From: a virus
DNA: 64,000 bases
Strand: one strand, 5' to 3'
IMG/VR virus record: IMGVR_UViG_3300025120_010946
Span: 1 to 64,000 of that record
Both the position numbers and the translations under genes were made by a program. Shown here piece after piece: positions 41,455 to 49,868 of the stretch. Below the pieces are notes generated by a model. The model saw nothing but the letters and a program-made list of their open reading frames with translations. It ran no database searches and was not told the DNA's origin. Each line of letters opens with the position of its first letter. Within the stretch, counting starts at the first letter, position 1.

Positions 41455-41462
41455 TATAAATA
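41455..41462 (+). promoter_or_regulatory. Late promoter TATAAATA
   Basis: A perfect TATAAATA starting three bases after the preceding stop and 33 bases before the ATG at 41496, at the same distance as the gp18 late element. Confidence 0.7.
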
Positions 41463-41495
41463 TCTTATAGCAAATAAATTATCGGCAGTTAAGAC

Positions 41496-42557
41496 ATGGC
41501 ACTCTGGGGCAATAAAGACAATATCACTGCAACAGGTAGAGTTACCTTGGATTATCAAACCGGTATTGTCACCGGTTCTAACTTAGAAGATCAAGGTAAT
41601 GGTACAAAGTTTGGTGAGACAGGTGAAGTTCAAGAAGGAGACATTATCCGTTTCGGTGTAATCGATAAACCTGGCGTTTATATGGGAGATGCTGTTGTTG
41701 TCTCTGTTGCCGGTACTACATCTCTCACTATTGGTTCCACTATGGGACTTGATGGTGTTGCTATTGGAAGAACCACATTCCAGGTTTCTCAGGCACCTAA
41801 ATCCACCGTTCTTGATCGTTCCTTTAGTGAGGACGATAATATCAATGATGGCGCACCAACGCTTGTTAACGAAATTATTAAAACAGCAAACTCTGCAACA
41901 GCAACCACAGGTGTAGGCGCATCTATTCTTGATGTTAAAACTACTCTCTTATCAACTGGTGGTGTTAAGGTTGGCGACTTCATCGTAAATGATGGAAATA
42001 ACATCAAAATCATTGGTGTAGGAACTGCTACCTTCCACGCTAACTTTAATAGTGGCATCGGTTCTGATAGAATTTTCGTTAATGGTACAGTTCCTGGTTT
42101 AGATACTGACAGTCTTATTCATAATTCTAATGGTAATCAACTCCTTGGTGTAACTGGTGTTGGTGCAACGTTCTTTACCATCGATCCTGTGTTAACGGCT
42201 GGCATTGCCACCAATGGCACTCTCCTTTTGGACTCCTTTGTTGATCAAGTATTTGCGTTTGATCATCACTTCGCTATTGGGCTTGAAAGTAATATCACTG
42301 CTGCTATTAGCGCAGGTGATGCTATCCAAGTTAAGAGACAAAAAGGTGGATACTCTAGAAATGTCTATGGTGTAGGCAAAACTGGAGTAGAAGACGCTGC
42401 TGGAGGTGTATATGAAACTAGTGCTGGATGGGTTGGTATTACAACCTACATAGACACTGAGGGTAACCTTAGAGTTAAGAGTGAAGTTCTGGTTGCCATG
42501 TCTGGCATCTCTACCGGTAACGTTCCTTCTTATCCCAATATTGAAAACGCTAACTGA
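41496..42557 (+). CDS. Virion structural protein
   Basis: A 353-residue protein. The N-terminus MALWGNKDNITATGRVTLDYQTG is a recurring start of cyanophage virion proteins. It is Gly/Thr/Asn/Ile-rich with regular beta-strand pattern and a repeated V-G-A-T/S-F-type phrase (GVGTATFHANF, GVGATFFTIDP). No catalytic motif is seen. A perfect late promoter precedes it. Likely a tail, baseplate or decoration component; the exact position in the virion is not known. Confidence 0.7.
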   Translation: MALWGNKDNITATGRVTLDYQTGIVTGSNLEDQGNGTKFGETGEVQEGDIIRFGVIDKPGVYMGDAVVVSVAGTTSLTIGSTMGLDGVAIGRTTFQVSQAPKSTVLDRSFSEDDNINDGAPTLVNEIIKTANSATATTGVGASILDVKTTLLSTGGVKVGDFIVNDGNNIKIIGVGTATFHANFNSGIGSDRIFVNGTVPGLDTDSLIHNSNGNQLLGVTGVGATFFTIDPVLTAGIATNGTLLLDSFVDQVFAFDHHFAIGLESNITAAISAGDAIQVKRQKGGYSRNVYGVGKTGVEDAAGGVYETSAGWVGITTYIDTEGNLRVKSEVLVAMSGISTGNVPSYPNIENAN

Positions 42558-42566
42558 TAGGATGTA

Positions 42567-42953
42567 ATGTTATTTAATGAGTTGAATTCGGAGAATTTTC
42601 TCCTCTTTGCAATTAAAAATTATGAAAATCCTCAGGCTGTAACAAGAGAAGATTTTGATAAAGATTTGAATCACTTTAAATATATTAAACGGTTGCTTAA
42701 ACGATATAAGTCAACTGGTGAATTAAAGACACATCTTCTCTTAAATCATTTTATTGTTCTTTACAATATTTTTGGTGAAGCAACAACTCCTATGTTATTT
42801 TATAAAATTGATGAGCAGGAACTTTGGGGTTGTCTTAAAACATTTGTATTGTTTTTAGATAAATTACCAGATTATCCACAAACCTATATTCATGATTTGA
42901 ATATAGATGAAAATTGTATGGAAAAACTTATTTTCTTTCACAATGAACAGTAA
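42567..42953 (+). CDS. Conserved phage hypothetical protein
   Basis: A 128-residue mostly helical protein with LFNELNSENFLLFAIKNYENPQ, then FKYIKRLLKRYKSTGELKTHLLLNHFIVLYNIFGE, and PMLFYKIDEQELWGCLKTFVLFL. The pattern recurs in T4-like marine phages next to structural genes as far as I recall, function unknown. It overlaps the next gene by 11 bases. Confidence 0.55.
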   Translation: MLFNELNSENFLLFAIKNYENPQAVTREDFDKDLNHFKYIKRLLKRYKSTGELKTHLLLNHFIVLYNIFGEATTPMLFYKIDEQELWGCLKTFVLFLDKLPDYPQTYIHDLNIDENCMEKLIFFHNEQ

Positions 42954-43155
42954 ATCAGTAGATAAATTTTTATATCTTTTTAGAGAGATGATGGGTGCTG
43001 GTGCCTCTGGAGGTGCTCCTACTAATAATGTTGGTGATGGTAAGATCGCTGGTACTGCAGAGGCAGGCGATGATCCTCCTGTAAATTTGAAAAAGAAAAA
43101 AAGAAAACCTACTCCTGTAGGAAGATACGGTACACGTAGAACGTGGCGTAGATAA
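42943..43155 (+). CDS. Small basic protein with APTN motif
   Basis: A 70-residue protein from ATG 42943; a further in-frame ATG at 42907 lies inside the previous gene and gives a poorer start. It contains SGGAPTNNVGDGKIAGTAEAG, then DDPPVNLKKKKRKPTPVGRYG and ends RRTWRR. The APTN-x-G phrase resembles the residues after the gp21 cut in gp23 and the protein at 1016-1354. The basic tail suggests DNA contact. Likely a minor head protein, by inference. Confidence 0.55.
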   Translation: MNSKSVDKFLYLFREMMGAGASGGAPTNNVGDGKIAGTAEAGDDPPVNLKKKKRKPTPVGRYGTRRTWRR

Positions 43156-43556
43156 TGGAAGAAGAAGTAAAGGTTGCTGTCTTAGAAACGAGGTTGGAAA
43201 ACTTTGAAACTCTAGTTTCAAGGTTAGACTCTGCAATTGAAAAAATTGCTGAGGTAAATAATAATGTGTCTAGGATGTTAGCCGTCCATGAACAAAGAAT
43301 TTCTAAGCAAGAAGAAATCGACGAAGTATTGTTTGATAAAATCGACAAACTCCGTGATAAAATGGACAGCGATCATGACATCGTTACTCAACGATTATCA
43401 TTACTGGAACGGAAACTTTGGATTGGCATCGGAGCACTGGGAGCAATTCTAGTTCTAACAAATCCACAAGCAATCAAAACTCTTAAACCCTTGTTATCCT
43501 CCACCAATAGTGCTATAGTGGCACCAGCAGTTACTTTTGTGAATGGATCATATTGA
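43155..43556 (+). CDS. Coiled-coil membrane-anchored protein
   Basis: A 133-residue protein. Residues about 5-85 form a coiled coil (LETRLENFETLVSRLDSAIEKIAEV, DEVLFDKIDKLRDKM). One hydrophobic segment follows near 90-108 (LWIGIGALGAILVLTNP), with a short C-terminal tail. This resembles XhlA-like phage proteins, some of which take part in lysis with a holin. The 3' end holds the promoter for primase. Named role uncertain. Confidence 0.6.
   Translation: MEEEVKVAVLETRLENFETLVSRLDSAIEKIAEVNNNVSRMLAVHEQRISKQEEIDEVLFDKIDKLRDKMDSDHDIVTQRLSLLERKLWIGIGALGAILVLTNPQAIKTLKPLLSSTNSAIVAPAVTFVNGSY
43491..43519 (+). promoter_or_regulatory. Sigma-70-type promoter for gp61-nrdAB
   Basis: TTGTTA (43491-43496), 17 bp, TATAGT (43514-43519), within the end of the coiled-coil gene and 23 bases before the gp61 ATG. 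It fits early expression of primase and ribonucleotide reductase inside an otherwise late region. Confidence 0.65.
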
Positions 43557-44511
43557 TTCTAAGTATGTTGGATTTATATCCGCACGCTTAGAAAAATTCA
43601 AAAGAGTAAAACCAAATCTTTACAACTTTCGTTGCCCTGTTTGTGGTGACTCAAAGAAGCATAAGAATAAAGCACGGGGTTATATTTACTCAGTAAAGGT
43701 TAACACTAACTTTAAGTGCCATAATTGTGGTGCTTCAATGTCTTTTAACAACTTTCTGAAACATGTTGATCCTGTTATTCATAAACAATATTCATTAGAG
43801 AAGTTTAAAGAAGGACATACTGGCAAAAACTTTGTTGTTGACGAACCAGTATTTAAATTTGAAACACCTAAATTCAAGAAGAAGATAAATTTACCAAAGG
43901 CATCGGAGAATCCCAGTGCAGACGGATATCTTACTGCTAGAAAACTCAACTCAAATGATTTTTACTATGCAGAAAACTTTAAGAAATTTGTAAATACACT
44001 TAAACAAACTTTTAATAGTGTAAAGCATGATGAAGAGAGGATAATAATTCCACTTTATTATGAAAAGAACTTAATTGGATTGCAGGGGAGATCTCTAGGA
44101 TTAAGCACGGTTAAATATATCACGGTAATGATTAATGATGACGCACCAAAAATCTACGGACTCGATAACATCAGAAAGGATGCTCCAGTCTATATCACAG
44201 AAGGACCTTTTGACAGCACGTTCATTCGCAACTCGATTGCTATGTGCGGAGCTGATGCTGATGTTGATCGTTGGGGGATTAGCAACTGTGTTTGGATTTA
44301 TGATAATGAACCAAGGAACAATGAAATCGTCAGGCGGATTGGACGCACAATCGATAATGGCGACTCCGTAGTTATCTTTCCATCATACATTCAAGAAAAA
44401 GATATAAATGATATGGTGATCGCTGGACATGATGTTCAAAAGATCGTAGAATGTAACACCTATAGTGGTTTAGAAGCTAAACTTAAATTCAACACTTGGA
44501 AGAAAATATGA
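43543..44511 (+). CDS. 61: DNA primase gp61
   Basis: A 322-residue primase. The N-terminal zinc ribbon has C31-P-V-C34 and C59-H-N-C62. The TOPRIM region has VYITEGPFDSTF and CVWIYDNEPRN, with the metal-binding E and D residues. It synthesises lagging-strand primers in complex with gp41 (34044). It overlaps the previous gene by 14 bases and nrdA by 4. Confidence 0.94.
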   Translation: MDHIDSKYVGFISARLEKFKRVKPNLYNFRCPVCGDSKKHKNKARGYIYSVKVNTNFKCHNCGASMSFNNFLKHVDPVIHKQYSLEKFKEGHTGKNFVVDEPVFKFETPKFKKKINLPKASENPSADGYLTARKLNSNDFYYAENFKKFVNTLKQTFNSVKHDEERIIIPLYYEKNLIGLQGRSLGLSTVKYITVMINDDAPKIYGLDNIRKDAPVYITEGPFDSTFIRNSIAMCGADADVDRWGISNCVWIYDNEPRNNEIVRRIGRTIDNGDSVVIFPSYIQEKDINDMVIAGHDVQKIVECNTYSGLEAKLKFNTWKKI

Positions 44512-46805
44512 GCAACGGCATCAAGGTTAAAAAAAGAGACGGTAGAATTGAATCTCTTGATTTGGATAAAATGCATCTCATGGTAGAAGAGGCATGTCAA
44601 AGTCTTGCTGGAGTATCTGCAAGTCAAGTGGAGATGCAATCTGGTATTCAATTTTATGATGGTGTTACCACTGATGAAATTCAAGAAATTTTGATTAGAT
44701 CCGCAAGTGATTTGATTGATCTTGATCATCCAAACTATCAGTTTGTTGCTGCTAGGTTACTCCTGTTTGCTGTTAGAAAGCAATTGTATGGAAAGATGAG
44801 ACAACTTCCTCATCTTGAAAAGCATATTGTGGATTGTACTTCCAAAGATGTTTATGACAAAGAGATTTTTGTTAAATATTCAAAGGAAGAAATAGATAAA
44901 GCAAATTCCTTTATCGATCACCATCGAGATTTTATGTTCACTTACGCAGGATTGCGTCAAGTTGTAGATAAGTATCTTGTTCAAGATCGTAGTGGTGGTG
45001 GAGTTTATGAAACTCCCCAGTTCATGTATATTATGATTGCTCTAACTATTTTTGCAGAATATCCAAAAGACACCAGAATGTCTTACGTCAAGAGGTATTA
45101 TGACGCAATCTCCAAACACAAAATCAACATTCCCACACCTATCATGGCAGGAGTGCGAACTCCACTTCGACAATTTGCTAGCTGTGTTCTTGTTGATGTT
45201 GATGACACCCTCGATAGCATCTTTACTTCTGATATGGCTATCGGCAGATACGTTGCACAAAGGGCGGGAATCGGTATCAACGCAGGTCGCATCCGTGGAA
45301 TCAACGCTAAAATCAGAGGTGGAGAAGTTCAGCACACAGGTGTTGTACCATTCCTCAAAAAATTTGAAAGCACTGTCAGATGTTGCACTCAAAATGGCAT
45401 CCGAGGTGGATCAGCAACTGTCCACTTCCCAATCTGGCACCAAGAAATAGAAGACATTCTTGTTCTTAAGAATAATAAAGGCACAGAAGACAATCGAGTG
45501 AGGAAACTTGACTACTCAATCCAACTTTCAAAACTTTTTTACGAACGTTTCATTGCAGATGGGGAGATTAGCTTATTCTCACCGCACGACGTACCAGGTT
45601 TGTATGATGCTTTTGGTACTGATACATTTGACGATCTCTATGTACGCTATGAATCAGATGAGTTTACTCCAAAGAAAACTATCGGAGCACAGGAACTAAT
45701 TTTAGATCTACTGAAAGAGAGGGCAGAGACTGGACGTATTTACATCATGAATATTGATCACTGTAACTCACATTCTTCCTTTAAAGATAAGATTGAGATG
45801 TCTAATCTTTGTCAAGAGATCACTTTACCTACCCATCCCCTTAATCATATTGATGATGAGTATGGTGAAATCGCACTTTGTATTCTCTCAGCTATCAATG
45901 TTGGGAAAGTAAAGTCTGATGAAGAACTTGAAAATCTTTGTGATCTTGCTGTACGTGGACTTGAAGAACTAATTGACTATCAGAAGTACCCTGTGAGGGC
46001 GGCAGAGATCGCTACAAGGGCACGTAGATCTCTTGGTATTGGTTTTATTGGTTTAGCACATTACCTTGCTAAACTGGGGTATGTATATGACTCTCAGGAG
46101 GCGTGGGATGCTGTTCATGGACTTTCTGAAGCGTTTCAATATTATCTTTTGAAGTCCTCCAATAAACTTGCTGAGGAAAAAGGACACTGTGAATATTTTG
46201 GACGTACAAAGTATGCTGACGGTATTCTTCCTATTGATACATATAAGAAAGATGTAGATGAAATTTCTTCTGAAAAGTTGGTTCATGATTGGGAGACTCT
46301 TCGCGCATCTATTTCCACCCACGGACTACGGCATTCAACATTGTCTGCTCAAATGCCATCAGAGAGCAGTTCCGTTGTGTCAAACGCAACAAATGGAATC
46401 GAGCCACCTAGAGACTATTTGTCCATTAAAAAAAGCAAAAAGGGACCGCTTAAACAGGTGGTTCCGTCCTACGGATCTTTAAAGAATAATTACACACTTC
46501 TGTGGGAAATGCCCAATAATCGTGGGTATATTAATATTGTTGCTGTAATGCAAAAATTCTTCGATCAAGCAATCAGCGGCAATTGGAGTTATAACCCCGA
46601 GAATTATCCTGACAACGAAGTACCAGTGTCCGTCATGGCACAAGACTTTTTGACTACATATAAGTACGGTTGGAAAACCTCTTACTACCAGAACACGAAC
46701 GATCTTAAGTCTGATGAAGTAGAGGATGACAAAGAAAAACTGAATACTATGTTATCAGAACTAGAGAATGCTGATGAAGGTGAATGTGAATCCTGCGCGG
46801 TTTGA
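44508..46805 (+). CDS. nrdA: Ribonucleotide reductase large subunit NrdA
   Basis: A 765-residue class Ia alpha subunit, from ATG 44508 with AAGAAA upstream; an in-frame TTG 44496 is less likely. The N-terminal ATP cone region begins VKKRDGRIESLDLDK. Active-site features are ASCVLVDVDD (redox Cys), NLCQEI (N, catalytic Cys, Glu), CILSAINVG (second redox Cys) and PSESSSVVSNATNG. The C-terminal swivel cysteines are CESC. It makes dNTPs for replication. The last bases overlap the oxygenase gene, and no intron or split is seen. Confidence 0.97.
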   Translation: MSNGIKVKKRDGRIESLDLDKMHLMVEEACQSLAGVSASQVEMQSGIQFYDGVTTDEIQEILIRSASDLIDLDHPNYQFVAARLLLFAVRKQLYGKMRQLPHLEKHIVDCTSKDVYDKEIFVKYSKEEIDKANSFIDHHRDFMFTYAGLRQVVDKYLVQDRSGGGVYETPQFMYIMIALTIFAEYPKDTRMSYVKRYYDAISKHKINIPTPIMAGVRTPLRQFASCVLVDVDDTLDSIFTSDMAIGRYVAQRAGIGINAGRIRGINAKIRGGEVQHTGVVPFLKKFESTVRCCTQNGIRGGSATVHFPIWHQEIEDILVLKNNKGTEDNRVRKLDYSIQLSKLFYERFIADGEISLFSPHDVPGLYDAFGTDTFDDLYVRYESDEFTPKKTIGAQELILDLLKERAETGRIYIMNIDHCNSHSSFKDKIEMSNLCQEITLPTHPLNHIDDEYGEIALCILSAINVGKVKSDEELENLCDLAVRGLEELIDYQKYPVRAAEIATRARRSLGIGFIGLAHYLAKLGYVYDSQEAWDAVHGLSEAFQYYLLKSSNKLAEEKGHCEYFGRTKYADGILPIDTYKKDVDEISSEKLVHDWETLRASISTHGLRHSTLSAQMPSESSSVVSNATNGIEPPRDYLSIKKSKKGPLKQVVPSYGSLKNNYTLLWEMPNNRGYINIVAVMQKFFDQAISGNWSYNPENYPDNEVPVSVMAQDFLTTYKYGWKTSYYQNTNDLKSDEVEDDKEKLNTMLSELENADEGECESCAV

Positions 46806-47394
46806 TAAACTAAATATTCGTCAGTATAGTTCGGGATTAATTGATGAAGAGATTAATGATCTAATTAAATTAAGTGAAAATGCAAAGGGAGATCCATTTA
46901 GACCTGGTTTTCAGTGTTCTATCTTTGGTGATCCTGATGATACGCACTTTCCTTTATTTTTAGGAGACTTTGATAAACCTGTTGTAAAAAAATTAGAACA
47001 ATCTTTTGTTAATGCCTGTCAAAATTATTTAAATTTGAAGGGGAATTATGAAGCAAGGGGATGGATTTCTGTCAGTTGGACTGATTTTGAAATCGATTTG
47101 CAAAATCAAGGTAGAACAACTAAAGTCGGTCCTTTCTGGCACAATCATACTTATGACAGAGGTAGGTATGATTATTATCGGTTGTCTGGTGTACTATACT
47201 TAACCCTTCCTGAGGGTTCAACAACAACCAGATTTTCTAATCAACCCGATATTAAAAAGAAAGATTTTTTTGATCTGCCCTATATCATAAATGAGTGGTT
47301 TATCTACCACGCCATGTTACCCCATTTACCGGGGGATCCTGGGAAGACAAATAAAAAAAGAATATGTGTAGCAGCAGACTATTGGATTAAGTAG
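46768..47394 (+). CDS. 2OG-Fe(II) oxygenase-like protein
   Basis: A 208-residue protein between nrdA and nrdB, starting 38 bases inside nrdA (ATG 46768 or 46774). The double-stranded beta-helix pattern is visible: FWHNHTYDRGRYD (candidate metal His), LSGVLYLTLPEGSTTTRF, then WFIYHAMLPHLPG (distal His) and KKRICVAADYW with the 2-oxoglutarate-binding Arg. Related oxygenases are frequent in cyanophages. The substrate is unknown; nucleotide or protein hydroxylation are options. Its overlap with nrdA suggests coupled translation. Confidence 0.75.
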   Translation: MLMKVNVNPARFDKLNIRQYSSGLIDEEINDLIKLSENAKGDPFRPGFQCSIFGDPDDTHFPLFLGDFDKPVVKKLEQSFVNACQNYLNLKGNYEARGWISVSWTDFEIDLQNQGRTTKVGPFWHNHTYDRGRYDYYRLSGVLYLTLPEGSTTTRFSNQPDIKKKDFFDLPYIINEWFIYHAMLPHLPGDPGKTNKKRICVAADYWIK

Positions 47395-47401
47395 GAAACT
47401 A

Positions 47402-48568
47402 ATGGATTTTAAACTCAACGAAAAGAAAGTTGAAGGCATGACTGTCTTTAACACCGAACAAGTAAATACCAAAAAGCAACCAATGTTTTTTGGTAAACCA
47501 TTGGGTGTTCAGAGATATGATTCATACAAATATCCTATATTTGATAAACTTACTACACAACAATTAGGATACTTTTGGCGTCCTGAGGAGGTGTCTTTAC
47601 AAAAGGATCGTGGTGACTATCAGACTCTTCGCCCAGAGCAGAAGCACATCTATACTTCTAATCTGAAGTATCAGATCATGCTTGACTCTATTCAAGGTCG
47701 TGGACCTGGAATGGCATTCATTCCTTACTGTTCCTTACCTGAACTAGAAGCATGTATGGAGGTATGGGGATTCATGGAAATGATCCATAGTCGCTCCTAC
47801 ACATACATCATTAAGAACATCTATGCAGATCCTTCAGAGGTATTTGATAAGATTGTTACTGATCCTCGCATCCTAGAACGTGCTAGCAGCGTTACAGAGG
47901 CATATGATGATTTCATCAATAGTGCTCAGACATGGGGTAATGGCAACATGTGGAGGGAAGACTTTAGAACTTCTCCATCCTCACAATGGGAAATTAAAGA
48001 TGTGAAACGCAAACTTTACAGAGCAGTTGCTAATGTCAACATACTGGAAGGTATTCGTTTTTATGTTTCTTTTGCTTGTAGTTTCGCCTTCGGTGAGCTC
48101 AAACTTATGGAGGGATCCGCTAAGATCATCTCCCTTATTGCAAGAGACGAGAACCAACACCTTGCCATCACCCAAAACATTTTGAACAAATGGAAACAGG
48201 GTGATGATCCTGAAATGAAACAGATCATGAAGGAAGAAAAGGAGTGGACATACAAAGCCTTTGATCGTGCTGTTAATGAAGAGAAAAGATGGGCAGATTA
48301 CTTGTTCAAAGATGGATCAATGATTGGATTGAATGATAAACTTCTTCAGCAGTATGTTGAGTGGATCGCTAATCGTCGTCTTGTGGCTGTAGGTTTGGAG
48401 CGTCAGTATGACATCCCAGCCAGTAACAACCCTCTGCCATGGACACAGCATTGGATCTCCTCTAAGGGACTTCAGGTGGCACCACAGGAGACTGAGGTGG
48501 AGTCCTATGTGGTTGGTGGAATCAAGCAAGATGTGAAAAAGGACACATTCAGTGGATTCCAACTCTGA
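47402..48568 (+). CDS. nrdB: Ribonucleotide reductase small subunit NrdB
   Basis: A 388-residue class Ia beta subunit. It has EMIHSRSYTYIIKNIY with the radical tyrosine Y133 and the iron ligands E and H before it, EGIRFYVSFACSFAF, and DENQHLAITQNIL with the D-E-x-x-H ligands. The C-terminal tail that docks on NrdA is present. It is separated from nrdA by the oxygenase gene. It is a single frame with no intron despite a GIY-YIG gene nearby. Confidence 0.97.
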   Translation: MDFKLNEKKVEGMTVFNTEQVNTKKQPMFFGKPLGVQRYDSYKYPIFDKLTTQQLGYFWRPEEVSLQKDRGDYQTLRPEQKHIYTSNLKYQIMLDSIQGRGPGMAFIPYCSLPELEACMEVWGFMEMIHSRSYTYIIKNIYADPSEVFDKIVTDPRILERASSVTEAYDDFINSAQTWGNGNMWREDFRTSPSSQWEIKDVKRKLYRAVANVNILEGIRFYVSFACSFAFGELKLMEGSAKIISLIARDENQHLAITQNILNKWKQGDDPEMKQIMKEEKEWTYKAFDRAVNEEKRWADYLFKDGSMIGLNDKLLQQYVEWIANRRLVAVGLERQYDIPASNNPLPWTQHWISSKGLQVAPQETEVESYVVGGIKQDVKKDTFSGFQL

Positions 48569-48606
48569 TGTGTGCTTAAATAGGGGAAACGACTTTTTGT
48601 ATAATT

Positions 48607-48768
48607 ATGCCTAAGAATGAATTGAAAAAGGAAGAGTTGAAAAATCGTGTACTTCAATTAAAAAATGATGTATACGAAGAACCTGCTACTATATGGCAGG
48701 GGGATCGAGATATGGCACATAAATATCTCGATAAGGTATTAAACATTATTGATGAGTATCGATATTGA
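48607..48768 (+). CDS. Small conserved hypothetical protein
   Basis: A 53-residue ORF: NELKKEELKNRVLQLKNDV, then a Tyr/Glu/Pro segment, then HKYLDKVLNIIDEYRY. The two helices with regular Leu/Val spacing suggest a small helical hairpin. I recall near-identical small proteins in other cyanophages. It overlaps the start of the GIY-YIG gene by 17 bases. Confidence 0.55.
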   Translation: MPKNELKKEELKNRVLQLKNDVYEEPATIWQGDRDMAHKYLDKVLNIIDEYRY

Positions 48769-49204
48769 TTATGAGAATCCATGGATCTATTTGGGTGTTC
48801 CCTTTGATGGTAGCCTTATTCGGGACAACTACGGTTTTGTTTATAACATTACCAATCTCACAAACCAACGACAATACATTGGGAGAAAGTATTTTTGGCA
48901 GCACAGAACGCCCAAAGGAAAGAAACGAAAAGTAAAATCCGAATCTGATTGGAAAAAATACTATGGCTCTTGTCCAGAACTTAAAGAAGACATTGAACGG
49001 ATTGGTAGACAAAATTTTAGTCGCAACATCCTTACATTACATAAAACATCTGGCAAAACTAACTACGAAGAAACAAGACAACTTTTTATCAACGGAGTCC
49101 TTACCGAATCCCTTGACAACGGAACCCCAAAGTTCTACAATAGTAACATCCTCAGCAGATACTTTAGAAAAAATTACTATGGATCCAGTGATGCAAGCTC
49201 GTGA
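48752..49204 (+). CDS. GIY-YIG endonuclease-like protein
   Basis: A 150-residue protein from ATG 48752; in-frame TTG 48749 would add one residue. The GIY-YIG core starts YGFVYNITN (27-35) and YIGRKYF (42-48), 10 residues apart as in the family, then a Lys-rich loop (KGKKRKVKS), YYGSCPELKEDIERIG with the Glu/Arg helix, and NYEETRQLFING with the metal-site Glu. Such genes are often homing endonucleases; this one sits beside nrdB, a frequent homing target, but no intron is present. It could also act in DNA repair or packaging. Confidence 0.8.
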   Translation: MSIDIDYENPWIYLGVPFDGSLIRDNYGFVYNITNLTNQRQYIGRKYFWQHRTPKGKKRKVKSESDWKKYYGSCPELKEDIERIGRQNFSRNILTLHKTSGKTNYEETRQLFINGVLTESLDNGTPKFYNSNILSRYFRKNYYGSSDASS

Positions 49205-49370
49205 TTGGGCAATCAAACGTATTGATAACATGTCCGATGTTGATAATGCAGGGCAAGTCTATGACAAACTTGCTTTGATAGATGAATGGTATGAATGGTT
49301 CGATCTTGACAAAATGGATGGAATGGATTACCTTGTACTTGAAGATCAAACAGAAGAATCTGAAATTTGA
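49179..49370 (+). CDS. Small acidic hypothetical protein
   Basis: A 63-residue ORF from ATG 49179, overlapping the end of the GIY-YIG gene by 26 bases in another frame. It has QARDWAIKRIDNM, then an Asp/Trp-rich part (LIDEWYEWFDLDKMDG) and an acidic tail. It ends just before the first tRNA. Function unknown. Confidence 0.45.
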   Translation: MDPVMQARDWAIKRIDNMSDVDNAGQVYDKLALIDEWYEWFDLDKMDGMDYLVLEDQTEESEI

Positions 49371-49380
49371 CTTTATTTTT

Positions 49381-49454
49381 GTTTCAGTAGCTCAGTGGAA
49401 TAGAGCAACTGCCTTCTAAGCAGTCGGTCGTAGGTTCGAATCCTACCTGAGACG
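49381..49454 (+). tRNA. tRNA-Arg(TCT)
   Basis: 74 bases. The acceptor arm GTTTCAG pairs with CTGAGAC, the anticodon stem is ACTGC/GCAGT, the loop CTTCTAA has anticodon TCT, and the T-loop is GGTTCGAATCC. It reads AGA/AGG, frequent in this AT-rich genome. CCA is not encoded. Confidence 0.95.
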
Positions 49455-49551
49455 CTAACGGAATTGGCAAACTACTTCCGTGCTCACATCTCCGAGAGAA
49501 AAAAGAATCGGAATAAACCCGTGTGGGAAAGGGTGGGATCCCCTTGGTGCC

Positions 49552-49585
49552 CCGTTGTTGACTGATCACCAACAACGGTATTTTT
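49552..49585 (+). terminator. Hairpin before tRNA-Gly
   Basis: CCGTTGTTG pairs perfectly with CAACAACGG around a 9-base loop, followed by TATTTTT and then the first base of tRNA-Gly. It reads as a terminator or an RNA-processing hairpin between two tRNAs. Confidence 0.6.
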
Positions 49586-49657
49586 GCGGGATTAGTTCAG
49601 TGGTAGAACGTCAGCCTTCCAAGCTGAATGTCGTCGGTTCGAATCCGATATCCCGCT
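49586..49657 (+). tRNA. tRNA-Gly(TCC)
   Basis: 72 bases. GCGGGAT pairs with ATCCCGC, anticodon stem TCAGC/GCTGA, loop CTTCCAA with anticodon TCC, T-loop GGTTCGAATCC. It reads GGA/GGG. Confidence 0.95.
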
Positions 49658-49673
49658 TCCCTCCAAATGTATT

Positions 49674-49868
49674 ATGTCTGAACATGATTTTGGAGGACTT
49701 GAAAGTCATCCTGTCAACATACTAAGATTGATTAGTGAATTGGAAGGATCATCCCAAATGTGTAAATATATGGGGTTTCAAGATGATATGGATACTCTCA
49801 ATGAAATGAAGAAGAGATATTATAAACTCTACTTCAAAACAAAAAAAGAGTATGATAATCCTCTATAG
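49674..49868 (+). CDS. Small hypothetical protein between tRNAs
   Basis: A 64-residue charged protein, ATG 49674, from 16 bases after tRNA-Gly. It is helical with ILRLISELEGSSQMCKYMGF and MKKRYYKLYFKTKKEY. Its TAG stop (49866-49868) lies inside the acceptor/D region of the tRNA-Asn gene, a 10-base overlap. Function unknown. Confidence 0.5.
   Translation: MSEHDFGGLESHPVNILRLISELEGSSQMCKYMGFQDDMDTLNEMKKRYYKLYFKTKKEYDNPL

Noticed and set aside
44508-48568. Introns or inteins in nrdA or nrdB, given the GIY-YIG gene nearby
   Set aside because: Both genes are single uninterrupted frames with all active-site motifs at normal spacing.
48600-48605. TATAAT upstream of the small gene at 48607 as a promoter
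   Set aside because: It ends one base before the ATG, so a start at the usual distance would fall inside the gene, and there is no -35 box at 15-18 bp.
49455-49551. A seventh tRNA (Leu-like) between tRNA-Arg and tRNA-Gly
   Set aside because: A D-arm-like phrase is present, but no acceptor stem, anticodon arm and T-arm can be placed together.
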